Assembly: GCA_019240475.1 (NCBI GenBank)
Contig: JAFAYI010000036.1
Location: 62,001 to 126,000 of the forward strand
Direction of reading: 5' to 3'
Source: Acidobacteriaceae bacterium
Lineage (GTDB): Bacteria; Acidobacteriota; Terriglobia; Bryobacterales; Bryobacteraceae
DNA length: 64,000 nt
Under the pieces are notes generated by a model that was given only the letters and a program-made list of their open reading frames with translations, was not told the DNA's origin and ran no database searches. Position 1 is the stretch's first letter, and each line of letters opens with the position of its first letter. The translations under genes were made by a program, and so were the position numbers. Shown here piece after piece: positions 24,453 to 33,719 of the stretch.

Positions 24453-27446
24453 TTACCGCGGCTGAAACCCGAGGGCATAGACTTCTTCGATGCTGGTGTC
24501 GCGGAGCACCATGGGCGAGCCGTCGGGCGCGATGCCCATCCACCAGCCCGTGAAGCTTTGCGCGCGGCGGATGTTCTGGAGGCCGACCACCCGCTCGAGT
24601 TTTCGATCGCTGAGGCGGATGCGGAAGATAGCGGGGTCGTTGTCAATGTATTTATCGAAGTAGTAATAGCGGCCATCGGCGGAGAACCACTTATTGTCGA
24701 TGGGATCTTTTTCGAAATTGGTCCATTTACCGGTCTTGAAATCGAAGATGAGGACGCCCGGATCGCGCCAGCGATGCTGTGACAGGGCGGTCGCCACGAC
24801 GTAGCGGCCATCGGGAGACCAGCGCGGTTCGCCGAGTTCTTCCGATCCTGGGAGCTTCGAGAGGCGGCGGGTAGCGAGATCGAGTATTCGAATTTCGGAT
24901 GGGCCCGCGCCGAGGCCGGTGGCCGAAGGGACCGCGCCGAACAGAATGGACTTGCCGTCGGGGGACCAGTTCGGATCGACTTCGGAGGCCGCGCCGGGGA
25001 TGACCTTTTCCGGGGCGCCGCCACTGGATGGGACTACATAAATTTTGACTGGACCGCCGAGCTCGGTTCCCATAAAGACGATTTGTTTGCCGTCCGGCGA
25101 CCAGCGGGGGAACCAGGCGGTCAGCCCGGGCGGGCTGAGCTGGAGTCGATTTCGGCCATCCGTGCCGCTTCGCCAAATGACGGCTTCCGGGTAAGAAGCG
25201 TAAACGATGGAGCGCTGGTCGGGAGAGAATTCGACGTGATCGGCGGAGATGCCGGATAAGTAGACTGTAAAATCCTGCCGGTTGGAATCATATCGGACTA
25301 ACTCGCCCCGGCGTTGTGTCGCGATGGCGAAGATTTGTTTTCCGTTTCTGCTAAATACCGGAGCGGAGAAACTGAGAGGGCCATCCGTTAGCTGAACGGG
25401 AGAGCTGCTAGCTTTGGCGAGCAGCGAGATGTTGCTTCTACCGTTGAATTCCGCCTGGAAGATATAGAAGTCGCCATTGGGGCTGAAGCTGCCGCAACAA
25501 TCCGAGCGGCGATCGGCCGGGGCAGTTATAAGACGATGCAGGCGAGTTCCCTGGGCGGTTACCTCCCATAAGGAGGCGGCGCCATCGGGATCGCGAATGG
25601 TGAAACGGAGGGACTGGCCGCCTGGAGACCAGCGGGGCCAATAGGGCAGGCCGGGGCAGTGAACTAATTTTCGAGAGTTAGCACCAGAGGCGTCTGCGAT
25701 AAACAGGTCGTCACCGGAAGCATACACGAGGCGATTTCCATCGGGAGACCAGACGGCGTCGTGACCGGCGATATTGCCCAGCGGGTAGACGTCACCGGCG
25801 GGAAGTGGGAGGACATTGAACTGAAAATCGAGGCTGGGCCGATAGAAATCGGAGAGCAGGAGCTTGGAATTATCGGGCGAGATATCCCTGATGACGAAAG
25901 GCCGCGCGGAACTTGTTTGAAGCGGGATGGTCTCGCCTCCGGAAACGGCGACCTGGCTGATGGCGATTCTGGTCCCGAGGATTTCGGAGAAATAGAGGCG
26001 GGCGCCGTCTGTCACTAACTCGCCATGAGGGCCGGATGCTCGGATCAATTTACCCTGGCCGTCGTGAGTAAGTTGAGTGTATTTAACGACGCGCGGAACA
26101 GGAGGCCTAAAGGGGAAGCCAAAGTAGAACGCCGCTAAGACTGCGACCGCCAAAGCCAGGGCGATCCACTGCCAATGGAAGCGCAGGCCAGACGGGGACG
26201 ACGGAAACTCGCGGCGGCTTCGGATTTGGAGGAGCTCCTCGTGGATATCGGACATTTCGAGCCGCGGGCCACCGGGCTCCAGAAGGCGCGCGATAAGAAC
26301 GTTCAATTCCCGGGGCGGCGCGGCCTGGCCGGCGAGAGGTATCCGATCGTCAGCGGCAGGGAGTATTCGTCCGGTAGTCATTTCAAAGAGGAGTTGACCG
26401 AAGGCGGCGACGTCGATGCGGCGCAGAGATCTGGCGCCGGACAGGGGTTCGGGCGAGGGCGGGGCGCCGCCAGCCGGTCTCCAAGCGGCGTGGGATGCGG
26501 GCTGGGGCGTGCCTGCGGCGGCCTTGATTTCAGACGCTTCGCTGTCCACTTGAGCCGCGCTGAAATCCAGGAGCTTGGCGCGGCACAGGCTATTCACGAC
26601 GATGTTGGCGGAACGCACATCCCGATGGACCATGGCGCGCGCGTGAAGAGCGGCGATCGCGTCGGAGATTTGAATGGCGAGATCGAGCAGCAACTCGGGC
26701 GGCATCGGCTTGCCGCCGATGAAGCGGTGGAGCGTTTCACCTTCGACCAGTTCCATAACAATGAAGGCGCGGCCGGCGAATTCGCCGACGTCGTAAACGG
26801 CGCAGACGTTCGGATGATTGACAGCGGATCCGAATCGAGCTTCGCGCAGGAACCGCTCAAGCCGGGCGGGATCGGAGGCGAGTTCGGGGAAGGCAATTTT
26901 GAATGCGACACCACGCTTGAGGCGCAGATCTTCGGCGAGGTAAACAAGGCCCGAGGAGCCGCGCGCAATCAGATCGAGGATCTCGTAGTGGGAGACGACG
27001 GCGCCGATGAGGTCGTCGGCACTCGGAGAAGGACTGACACGCGAAGGAGAAGATGACGCTGCCGCCGGGGACGATTCCGCGCGGAAGAAAGAGGGGATGT
27101 AACTGCCAGCGGACAGACTTATGATGACAGAGTCGGCTTTTCCCTCGGTCCGATAGTATTCCAACAAACGGCCGCGCACGCGGCGCGCCACCACACGCAC
27201 GACAGAATCGATACGGGGATCGAAATCCTGGCCACGGCCGAAGGCATCCGCGCCAATCGCGTACTCTTTGATGTCGTTCGACTTACCGTCGAGAGTCTTT
27301 AAGACAACAAATTTAAGGAATTGTTTCTGTAACTGGGACGACCGGAACAGGCGCGAAGCGAGGATATTTTTGAGCACGCAGCGGACCAGCTCGGGGTCGG
27401 GAATGGAGCGGGCCCCCTCAAATTCGGGATCGTCTTTGCCGAACAC
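24453..27446 (-). CDS. Membrane serine/threonine kinase with PD40 beta-propeller sensor
   Basis: This 997-aa protein starts at a GTG at 27444-27446. Residues 1-115 form a winged-helix-like region seen at the start of many acidobacterial regulators (FGRGQDFDPRIDSVVRVVAR then GSYIP). Residues 150-400 are a Hanks-type kinase with Lys183 in VAFKIAF, HRDVRSAN (His274-Asp276) and DFS in place of DFG (294-296). One membrane helix follows at about 424-446 (WIALALAVAVLAAFYFGF). The rest is a periplasmic PD40/TolB-like propeller with repeated WSPDG motifs. A kinase that senses through a periplasmic propeller is a common acidobacterial design. The DFG change may lower activity. No target is evident nearby. 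Confidence 0.85.
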   Translation of the reverse strand: MFGKDDPEFEGARSIPDPELVRCVLKNILASRLFRSSQLQKQFLKFVVLKTLDGKSNDIKEYAIGADAFGRGQDFDPRIDSVVRVVARRVRGRLLEYYRTEGKADSVIISLSAGSYIPSFFRAESSPAAASSSPSRVSPSPSADDLIGAVVSHYEILDLIARGSSGLVYLAEDLRLKRGVAFKIAFPELASDPARLERFLREARFGSAVNHPNVCAVYDVGEFAGRAFIVMELVEGETLHRFIGGKPMPPELLLDLAIQISDAIAALHARAMVHRDVRSANIVVNSLCRAKLLDFSAAQVDSEASEIKAAAGTPQPASHAAWRPAGGAPPSPEPLSGARSLRRIDVAAFGQLLFEMTTGRILPAADDRIPLAGQAAPPRELNVLIARLLEPGGPRLEMSDIHEELLQIRSRREFPSSPSGLRFHWQWIALALAVAVLAAFYFGFPFRPPVPRVVKYTQLTHDGQGKLIRASGPHGELVTDGARLYFSEILGTRIAISQVAVSGGETIPLQTSSARPFVIRDISPDNSKLLLSDFYRPSLDFQFNVLPLPAGDVYPLGNIAGHDAVWSPDGNRLVYASGDDLFIADASGANSRKLVHCPGLPYWPRWSPGGQSLRFTIRDPDGAASLWEVTAQGTRLHRLITAPADRRSDCCGSFSPNGDFYIFQAEFNGRSNISLLAKASSSPVQLTDGPLSFSAPVFSRNGKQIFAIATQRRGELVRYDSNRQDFTVYLSGISADHVEFSPDQRSIVYASYPEAVIWRSGTDGRNRLQLSPPGLTAWFPRWSPDGKQIVFMGTELGGPVKIYVVPSSGGAPEKVIPGAASEVDPNWSPDGKSILFGAVPSATGLGAGPSEIRILDLATRRLSKLPGSEELGEPRWSPDGRYVVATALSQHRWRDPGVLIFDFKTGKWTNFEKDPIDNKWFSADGRYYYFDKYIDNDPAIFRIRLSDRKLERVVGLQNIRRAQSFTGWWMGIAPDGSPMVLRDTSIEEVYALGFQPR

Positions 27447-27601
27447 AACTCACTTAGGGTGACTCGACTACCGCGCTACGTGAATATCCAAGTATCGCGC
27501 CGCTTTCCGTGGAAATCAAGACGGCTGGCTAACAGACGTAAGTAGAGGCGGCCGCAGTGTTTGTGCCTGTTGTTAACGGTTAACGTCACGGTTTGTCACT
27601 T

Positions 27602-27622
27602 CCGTAAGAGTGTAGCTTACGG
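27602..27622. promoter_or_regulatory. Inverted repeat in the 253-base gap before the HAF-repeat gene
   Basis: The divergent gap 27447-27699 holds a perfect 7-bp inverted repeat, CCGTAAG and CTTACGG, around a 7-base spacer. About 20 bases upstream lies a direct repeat GTTAAC-G-GTTAAC (27572-27584). Both lie between the kinase gene start and the HAF-repeat gene start, so they may be operator sites for either. There is no T-tract, so a terminator is unlikely. I see no confident -10/-35 pair. Confidence 0.35.
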
Positions 27623-27699
27623 CCAGACTCGACTTGGCCGGAGGGTTGTCACACCTCGTCCGGCACGACATCAGCAACTAACCACTAGGAGACAAACAT

Positions 27700-28638
27700 A
27701 TGAAGCGAGTCAATATACATCGATGGAAGCTTAAGGAAGCAATTCAGAAGTACTCAAAGGGAATCGCGCTGGTAACCTTGCTAGGCGGCTCGGCGTGGGC
27801 ACAGAGCGGGGATACGGGCGTGACGGCGGAGGTCACCTACACATTTCAAACCGTGAATTACGCAGGCGACACTTTTACGCAACTGCTGGGCATCAACAAC
27901 AGCGGGACTATTGCCGGTTATCACGGCAGCGGGGCGACGGGCCACCCGAACAAGGGCTTCGTTCTTACGCTGCCTAACACTTTCACGGCGGAGAATTTCC
28001 CCGCCTCGACACAGACGCAGGTCATTGGGATCAATAACGCGGGCGTGACCGCCGGATTCTATATCGATAGCCACAACGTCAATCATGGATTCACGAAATT
28101 CCAGAACAACTACACGCGGGTGGACTACGCGGGCACGACCTTCAATCAACTTTTGGGGCTGAACAACGAGCACCAGGCCGCAGGTTTCTACAACGATTCG
28201 GCCCAAAACAGCCATGCATATATTTACGAAGAGAACGGCGGGGTATTTGCGGCTTACACGATTCCGAGCGCGACGAGCGCAACGGCGGCCGGGATCAACG
28301 ACACGGGGGAGATCTGCGGGTTTTATGCCAAAGGGGGCGTGACGTACGGGTTTCTGCTGAACTTCGGGACGCTTGTAACGCTGAATTATCCCGCCGCGAC
28401 GTCGACGATGGCGTTGGGCCTGAATAATGTGGGCCAAGTGGTGGGGACATATACGGATTCATCGGGCCTGATCCATGGATTTGTGTATAAGGGCGGAAGC
28501 TATCAATCGGTGGACGATCCGAGCGGAGTGGGAGCGACCCTAATCAACGGCATCAATGACAACGGGGTGATTGTGGGGTTCTACGGGCCGTGCGCGTCAG
28601 GTGGAACGACATGCGACGGATTTGTGGGGACGCCGTAG
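27700..28638 (+). CDS. Exported HAF-repeat protein
   Basis: This 312-aa protein is preceded by AGGAGA 9 bases before the ATG. Its N-terminus is long and basic with an export-type hydrophobic stretch (GIALVTLLGGSAWAQ). The mature part contains at least six HAF-type repeats with a core of GINNxGxxxGxY followed by a GF-containing strand (LLGINNSGTIAGY, IGINNAGVTAGFY, LGLNNEHQAAGFY, AGINDTGEICGFY, LGLNNVGQVVGTY, NGINDNGVIVGFY). Such repeats form a small propeller and are common in acidobacterial secreted proteins of unknown function. A Cys pair near the end (CASGGTTC) may form a disulphide. Confidence 0.85.
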   Translation: MKRVNIHRWKLKEAIQKYSKGIALVTLLGGSAWAQSGDTGVTAEVTYTFQTVNYAGDTFTQLLGINNSGTIAGYHGSGATGHPNKGFVLTLPNTFTAENFPASTQTQVIGINNAGVTAGFYIDSHNVNHGFTKFQNNYTRVDYAGTTFNQLLGLNNEHQAAGFYNDSAQNSHAYIYEENGGVFAAYTIPSATSATAAGINDTGEICGFYAKGGVTYGFLLNFGTLVTLNYPAATSTMALGLNNVGQVVGTYTDSSGLIHGFVYKGGSYQSVDDPSGVGATLINGINDNGVIVGFYGPCASGGTTCDGFVGTP

Positions 28639-28786
28639 GGACCGGTACCGTACGGACTTCCAGGCAGTACCGCCCGGAATAGCATTCGCAATACAATCTT
28701 GGGAAGGCGCCGCCGCCGAGGTTAAAGCGTGGGGGCGCCTCAGTTGTTGCTCGAAACAACATTCCTAAAAACACTTAAAGGAACCG

Positions 28787-29629
28787 ATGCTGAAAAAAAT
28801 AGCTGTAGCGGGCTCTGTGCTGTTTTTCATATGCCTGCGAGCCGAGGCTCAAGCGACGTTCGGGATCCCGCCGTGGTTCAAGTGGCTGGGAAACGGGGCG
28901 CATAGTTATTCGTGTACGTCGGGGACTTGTAATTTGACAGACGAACTGTGGTTCACATCGTTCAGCGTGTCGCTCGGGGCGACGGTTTTGAATGCGGGAG
29001 GAAACGGGCCGCTGATCATACGGGCGACGGGAGCATGCACGATTGCGGGGTCTGTGTTGGGCGGACCGAGCGGGGGCGCAGACGGGATCACGGGGTTTGG
29101 GGACTTCGGAGGCGGCGGGGGCGGCGGCGGCGGGGGCGCGGCGGCGGGGATCATCGGAAGATCGACGCAGGTGATCCAGGGGCAAGTGATTGCGAGCGGC
29201 GGCACGGCGGGGCCAGCAAACGGAGGAACTGGCGGAAACGCGGCGACGCCAAGCACAGCGCAATTTACTTCGTTTCTGAGTGGCGGCGGTTCTTGGCCGG
29301 GCGGGGGAGCGCTGGGCGGGCAGGGCGGATCGGGCGGGGGCGCCGGGGGGATGGGCGGCACGCCGATTATATTTATCTGCAATACGATTAACTTCACGGG
29401 AACGATCAACGCAAGCGGCCAGAACGGCGCGAACTCGGCGGCAAACGGCAAAGGAGCGGGCGGAGGCGGAGGGGGAGGCTACGTTTTTCTGGCTGCCAAT
29501 AGCTTCACGGCGAATTCGGGCAGCATTAATACCGCGGGAGGGAACGGCGGCACGTGCGCGGGGCATACCCAATGCGGAGTCGGCGGCAACGGCGGTAACG
29601 GCTGGACGATGTCGATGACGATTAAATGA
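28787..29629 (+). CDS. Secreted glycine-rich protein
   Basis: This 280-aa protein has a good ribosome binding site (AAAGGAA at 28777-28783) and a signal peptide (MLKKIAVAGSVLFFICLRAEAQA). The mature part is rich in Gly, Asn, Thr and Ser, with runs of GGGG near residues 108-117 and 228-233. Strands such as GPLIIRATGACTIAGSV, INFTGTINASGQNG and NSGSINTAGGNGG suggest a parallel beta-helix like those of polymorphic surface proteins. Six cysteines may pair outside the cell. No anchor is visible at the C-terminus. The role is unknown, possibly surface or matrix. Confidence 0.75.
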   Translation: MLKKIAVAGSVLFFICLRAEAQATFGIPPWFKWLGNGAHSYSCTSGTCNLTDELWFTSFSVSLGATVLNAGGNGPLIIRATGACTIAGSVLGGPSGGADGITGFGDFGGGGGGGGGGAAAGIIGRSTQVIQGQVIASGGTAGPANGGTGGNAATPSTAQFTSFLSGGGSWPGGGALGGQGGSGGGAGGMGGTPIIFICNTINFTGTINASGQNGANSAANGKGAGGGGGGGYVFLAANSFTANSGSINTAGGNGGTCAGHTQCGVGGNGGNGWTMSMTIK

Positions 29630-29660
29630 TTGGTGAAACGGCGAGCAGGATGTGATAGTC

Positions 29661-29845
29661 TTGCAGTGCCAACGGTACGCCCCTTGGGGCGTGAAAAGGG
29701 AATCCGGTGAGAATCCGGAGCTGCCCCGCAGCGGTAAACAGGAACGAAGGCTCCAACAGAAGCACTGGCCCGAGAGGGCTGGGAAGCCGGAGCAATAGGA
29801 AGACAGCCGCAAGCTGAAACGCCTCTAAGCCCGAAGACCTGCCTA
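29661..29845 (+). ncRNA. Cobalamin (B12) riboswitch
   Basis: The leader before btuB carries the conserved cobalamin-riboswitch elements in order: GGTACGCC near 29674, GGGAATCCGGTGAGAATCCG, the B12 box core CTGCCCCGCAGCGGTAA near 29721-29737, GCACTGG near 29762, GGGAAGCC near 29781, and AGCCCGAAGACCTGCC near 29828-29843. Just after it, GGCACA and TGTGCC (29849-29864) can form a hairpin that may belong to the expression platform. The btuB ribosome binding site (GGGAGAGG) is about 20 bases further on. B12 binding should switch off the downstream uptake genes, probably at translation since no terminator T-tract is seen. Confidence 0.93.
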
Positions 29846-29895
29846 GGCGGCACAGGTATGTGCCATTTCTGAAGCGCCTTCGCGGGAGAGGTGAT

Positions 29896-32319
29896 ATGCG
29901 TCGTTTTCTAGTTACATTTGGCTGGCTGTGCTGCATGAGTTTTGTGTATGCGGCTCCTGGCGGCAGTTTTTGCGGGCGGACTCTGGATTCCGCTTCGCTG
30001 CCGGTGCCGCGAGCAGACGTCCGATTGTATTCGCGGGATAGCGCTCTGGAGTTTTCGGCGGAGAGCGACCGCACCGGGCAGTATTGCTTCCAACAAGTGC
30101 CGAGCGGAGATTACCTGGTGGAAGCGCGGGCGGCACCGTCGCTTGCGGCGGCGCCCCAGAGGGTTGCGGTGACGGCGGAGACGGCGAATCTTCCGGATCT
30201 GGTATTGAGGATTGCGCCTGTATCGACGCAGGTGACGGTGACGGGCAGCGGGTCGCCGCAGGCGGCGAGCGAGACGGCGAAAGAGCTTGAGACGATCGAC
30301 GTGGCGAGCGCGCTGGCGCGGGGGCAGGATAATTTATCGGATGCGCTGGATGAGCTGCCGGGCGTGCGCGTGACGCAAGAAGGCGGCCCAGGCGCGTTTA
30401 CTACGATCCAACTGCGAGGGCTGCGCACGTTCGATACGGCGGTGTTGATCGATGGGATGCAGCTTCGCGATGTTTCCGCGACGCAGGCGGACGCAAGCAG
30501 TTTCATCAGCGATCTTTGGTTTACCGATACTAGCCGGGTGGAGGTGCTGCAAGGAGCGGGCGCTTCGCTGTACGGGACAAATTCAATCGGCGGAGTAATC
30601 AACCTGCTGACCGATCCGGGCGGCGGCCCGTTCCACGGCGATGTAGATATTCAAGGCGGCATGCTGGGCCAGTTTCGCGGGCTAGCGCACGTAGCGGGCT
30701 CGGCGCTGCACGACCGACTGTATTATTCGGTGGGCGGCGGCCATGTGAATGTGACCGAGGGAGTGGACGGCGACGACCGCTATCGCAATACCGGGGGGCT
30801 GGCTTCGCTCGATTACGTTGTGAGTCCGAGGATTCACACGGGCGTGCGGGTATTGGGGGCGGATATTTTCGGGCAACTGAATAACACGCCGACTTCGGTT
30901 CCTACATTCGCGCCGAGCGCGGCGAGCGGGCCGATTCCGGCGATTCCCCTGGCCTCGAGCCAGATTCCCACGGCCGAGAACGGACTGCCGTATGCAAATG
31001 GCAACGCGAATTTCATACCGAGCGTGGACGATCCCGATTACTATCGCAGCCAGCATTTCACTTCGACGCTGGCGTTTTGGGAGCATGCAGTTACGCCCAC
31101 GTTATCGTATCGCGCGAGTTACCAGACAGTAGACAAAGATACCGATTACGTAAACGGGCCGGCCGGCTTGGGATATCAGCCGCTGGATCGGACGTCGACT
31201 GTGTACAGCGGGCGCACCGATACGGCGCAAGTAACCGCGGAGTGGCAAGCGACGCGCTCGCAGTTAGTGGCGGCAGGATACCAGTTCGACCGGGAGAGTT
31301 TCGATAATCCGTCGTATGTTGGACAGGCTCCGGCGTTTTTGTCTAACACCCGCGTTTCGCAGACAAGCAATACGGCCTACTTACAGGATCAGATTCAGTT
31401 ACTGAAAGACAGATTGCAGGTGTCGGTGTCCGGGCGGTGGGAATCCTTCAATCTCAAAGCGCCGTTTTTCTCGGGGGCGTTTCCAGTGTACGCGGGGGCG
31501 AGCGCCGTGTCGCCGCCGAGCGCCTGGGTGGGGGATGTTTCGGCGGCTTATTTCTTTCGCTCTTCGGGAACCAAGATCCGGTCGCATGCAGGGAACGCCT
31601 ATCGCGCGCCGTCGCTTTATGAACGCTTTGGGACGTATTTCGACGGATCTACTTTTACGGCGTATGGCGATCCCCGGCTTGCGCCCGAGCGAGCGATTTC
31701 GGTGGATGGCGGGATCGATCAATACCTGTTTGGGGAAAAGTTGAAGGTCAGCGCGACTTACTTTTATACGCGGCTGCAGGAGACGATCGCATTCGACTTG
31801 ACGGGCGCGATTGTCAATCCGGCGAGCGATCCTTATGGCAGGTTTATGGGTTATTACAACACTCCAGGAGGACTGGCGCGTGGGGCGGAAGTCTCGGCCG
31901 AGGCGAAGCTGCCGGGGCGCACGTTCGTTCGTTCCGCCTATACTTACACGAACTCGCGAGACCGGATTTCCGAATATAGCGATGGATTTCTGGATACGCC
32001 GCAGATCGTTCCGCAGATGTTCAGCGCCTCTATCGCCAAGCAGTTCGGAGCGCATTGGGACGCGGAGATCGACTGCCTCGTGGGGAATCATTACTACTAT
32101 CCATTCAGTGGCAATCAGTATCCGTATTACAGCATTCCGCTGGAGTTCGAAGCTCCGCGGCGAGCGAACTTATCGGTGGGATACACGCTGCCGGTGGGCG
32201 AAGGCAAGCGCATTCGCATTTACAGCAGGTTCGATAACCTTAACGGGCAGACCTATTACGAGGAAGGGTTTCTTACGCCGGGCTTCGTGGCGCGGGGAGG
32301 AATGCAGTTTTTCTTTTGA
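29896..32319 (+). CDS. btuB: TonB-dependent outer-membrane cobalamin receptor
   Basis: I chose the ATG at 29896, which has GGGAGAGG upstream and gives a signal peptide (MRRFLVTFGWLCCMSFVYA); the frame is open further up inside the riboswitch. The product is 807 aa. Residues 22-100 are a CarboxypepD_reg-like domain (RTLDSASLPVPRADVRLY, GQYCFQQVPSGDYLVEA). Next come a plug (LDELPGVRV, TTIQLRGLRTFDTAVLIDG) and a beta-barrel ending in MQFFF with a terminal Phe. The riboswitch and the following B12 genes identify the substrate as a corrinoid. The extra N-terminal domain is common in Acidobacteria and Bacteroidetes receptors. Confidence 0.9.
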   Translation: MRRFLVTFGWLCCMSFVYAAPGGSFCGRTLDSASLPVPRADVRLYSRDSALEFSAESDRTGQYCFQQVPSGDYLVEARAAPSLAAAPQRVAVTAETANLPDLVLRIAPVSTQVTVTGSGSPQAASETAKELETIDVASALARGQDNLSDALDELPGVRVTQEGGPGAFTTIQLRGLRTFDTAVLIDGMQLRDVSATQADASSFISDLWFTDTSRVEVLQGAGASLYGTNSIGGVINLLTDPGGGPFHGDVDIQGGMLGQFRGLAHVAGSALHDRLYYSVGGGHVNVTEGVDGDDRYRNTGGLASLDYVVSPRIHTGVRVLGADIFGQLNNTPTSVPTFAPSAASGPIPAIPLASSQIPTAENGLPYANGNANFIPSVDDPDYYRSQHFTSTLAFWEHAVTPTLSYRASYQTVDKDTDYVNGPAGLGYQPLDRTSTVYSGRTDTAQVTAEWQATRSQLVAAGYQFDRESFDNPSYVGQAPAFLSNTRVSQTSNTAYLQDQIQLLKDRLQVSVSGRWESFNLKAPFFSGAFPVYAGASAVSPPSAWVGDVSAAYFFRSSGTKIRSHAGNAYRAPSLYERFGTYFDGSTFTAYGDPRLAPERAISVDGGIDQYLFGEKLKVSATYFYTRLQETIAFDLTGAIVNPASDPYGRFMGYYNTPGGLARGAEVSAEAKLPGRTFVRSAYTYTNSRDRISEYSDGFLDTPQIVPQMFSASIAKQFGAHWDAEIDCLVGNHYYYPFSGNQYPYYSIPLEFEAPRRANLSVGYTLPVGEGKRIRIYSRFDNLNGQTYYEEGFLTPGFVARGGMQFFF

Positions 32320-32322
32320 GTC

Positions 32323-32865
32323 ATGGTGACTTTGATTCTGGGCGGCGCGCGAAGCGGGAAGTCTCGACTGGCGCAGCGGCTGGCGGAGCGGGACGGGCGG
32401 GTTACATTTATCGCGACGGCAGAGAGGAATGAGGATCGGGAGATGATGGCGCGGATCGAGCATCACCGCGCATCGCGGCCGGAGAAGTGGCGGACTGTAG
32501 AAGAGCCGCTGGATTTGGCGGCGGCGGTGGAAAGCGCTTCGAAGGACTCGGGCGCGATTTTGGTGGATTGCCTGACGGTTTGGCTGGGAAACCTATTCTG
32601 GCGGCATCGGGACAGTGGAGAAGCGGCTATCGGGGAATGCGCGCGCAAGCAGTTGGAACGGATTGTGGAAGCGGGAGGGCAGGCGCACGTGATTCTGGTC
32701 TCGAACGAAACCGGTTGCGGAATCGTGCCGGAGGCGGCTGTCGCGCGGGCTTTTCGCGATGCGCAGGGATTACTGAATCAATGGGCGGCACAGGCGGCGG
32801 ACAGGGTGGTTCTGACGGTGGCGGGTCTTCCCTTGTATTTGAAGGGACAACCGGTTGAGGCATGA
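32323..32865 (+). CDS. cobU: Adenosylcobinamide kinase/guanylyltransferase
   Basis: This 180-aa cytoplasmic enzyme has the CobU/CobP signature. The P-loop is GGARSGKSR, followed by FIATAERNEDREMMARIEHH with the guanylate-accepting His region, VDCLTVWLGNLFW, and VSNETGCGIVP. It phosphorylates adenosylcobinamide and transfers GMP to form AdoCbi-GDP. It starts three bases after btuB ends and overlaps btuF by four bases, so it is in the riboswitch-controlled unit. Length and motif order are normal. Confidence 0.92.
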   Translation: MVTLILGGARSGKSRLAQRLAERDGRVTFIATAERNEDREMMARIEHHRASRPEKWRTVEEPLDLAAAVESASKDSGAILVDCLTVWLGNLFWRHRDSGEAAIGECARKQLERIVEAGGQAHVILVSNETGCGIVPEAAVARAFRDAQGLLNQWAAQAADRVVLTVAGLPLYLKGQPVEA

Positions 32866-33719
32866 GGAGCGCGCGCGTTGGCGTCCTGGCCGCAGCCCTT
32901 GGGTTTGCGATCTGCGCCGCAGCGGCGGACATTCCGCGGAGGATCGTTTCGCTTTCCCCCGACTTGACGGAGATGATTTACGGAGTGGGGGCGCTCGCGA
33001 GCGTCGTGGCGGTATCGAATTACGACGCTTATCCGCCGGAAGTGTTGAAGCTGCCGCGGCTGGGTCCGCTCGAAAGCACTAACTTAGAGAAACTAATTGC
33101 GCTGCAGCCGGACTTAGTGGTGATTAACAGCTCGCAGGCGCCATTCCTGGAAGATACTCTGCGCCAGTTGAATTTTCGAATACTGAAGGCGTCGAATAAG
33201 ACGGTGGCGGAAGCATATCAAGCGATGCTAGCGATAGGGCGAGCGACCGGACACGAGAGCGAGGCGGAGAAGCTGGTCTCGGCTACTCGGGAGGGATTGG
33301 ACCGGGTGGCGCGCAAGACAGCGGGCTTGCCGAAGCCGAGGGTGGCGATGATTGTGGACCGAACGCCCGGCACTTTGCGAGACCTGTATGACGCAACGGG
33401 CGGCAGTTACCTGGCGGAGTTAGTCGATATCGCGGGCGGGCGGATGGCGGTGGCGGCCGTCAATATCGGTTACGCCAAATTGAGCAAGGAAGACCTGGTT
33501 GCGGCGAATCCGGACATCATTCTCGATTTCGTGCATGGGTTCACGGGGCGGTTTTCGGCGGACCCGGTGGCGGCGTGGAACGAGATGCCGGAGTTAAAGG
33601 CGGTGCGGGAGCATCGGGTTTACAGCGTTTCGGAGGACTTTGTTCCACATGCGTCGCAGCGGATGGTGCAGACGGCGGAACTGTTCGCCAGATTGATCCA
33701 TCCAGAACGTAAGCAATGA
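32862..33719 (+). CDS. btuF: Cobalamin ABC transporter substrate-binding protein
   Basis: This 285-aa protein has a signal peptide (VGVLAAALGFAICAAAA). It shows the helical-backbone metal/corrinoid binding fold: RIVSLSPDLTEMIYGVGA, LPRLGPLESTNLEKLIALQP, DLVVINSSQAPFLEDTL, and GGSYLAELVDIAGG. There is no lipobox Cys, so it is probably a soluble periplasmic protein. The gene overlaps cobU by four bases upstream and the ATPase gene by four bases downstream. Assignment to cobalamin rather than heme or siderophore rests on the operon and riboswitch. Confidence 0.88.
   Translation: MRSARVGVLAAALGFAICAAAADIPRRIVSLSPDLTEMIYGVGALASVVAVSNYDAYPPEVLKLPRLGPLESTNLEKLIALQPDLVVINSSQAPFLEDTLRQLNFRILKASNKTVAEAYQAMLAIGRATGHESEAEKLVSATREGLDRVARKTAGLPKPRVAMIVDRTPGTLRDLYDATGGSYLAELVDIAGGRMAVAAVNIGYAKLSKEDLVAANPDIILDFVHGFTGRFSADPVAAWNEMPELKAVREHRVYSVSEDFVPHASQRMVQTAELFARLIHPERKQ

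Noticed and set aside
29108..29138. GGC-rich run resembling a simple repeat
   Set aside because: It is the codon run for a polyglycine stretch inside the secreted glycine-rich protein, not a separate element.
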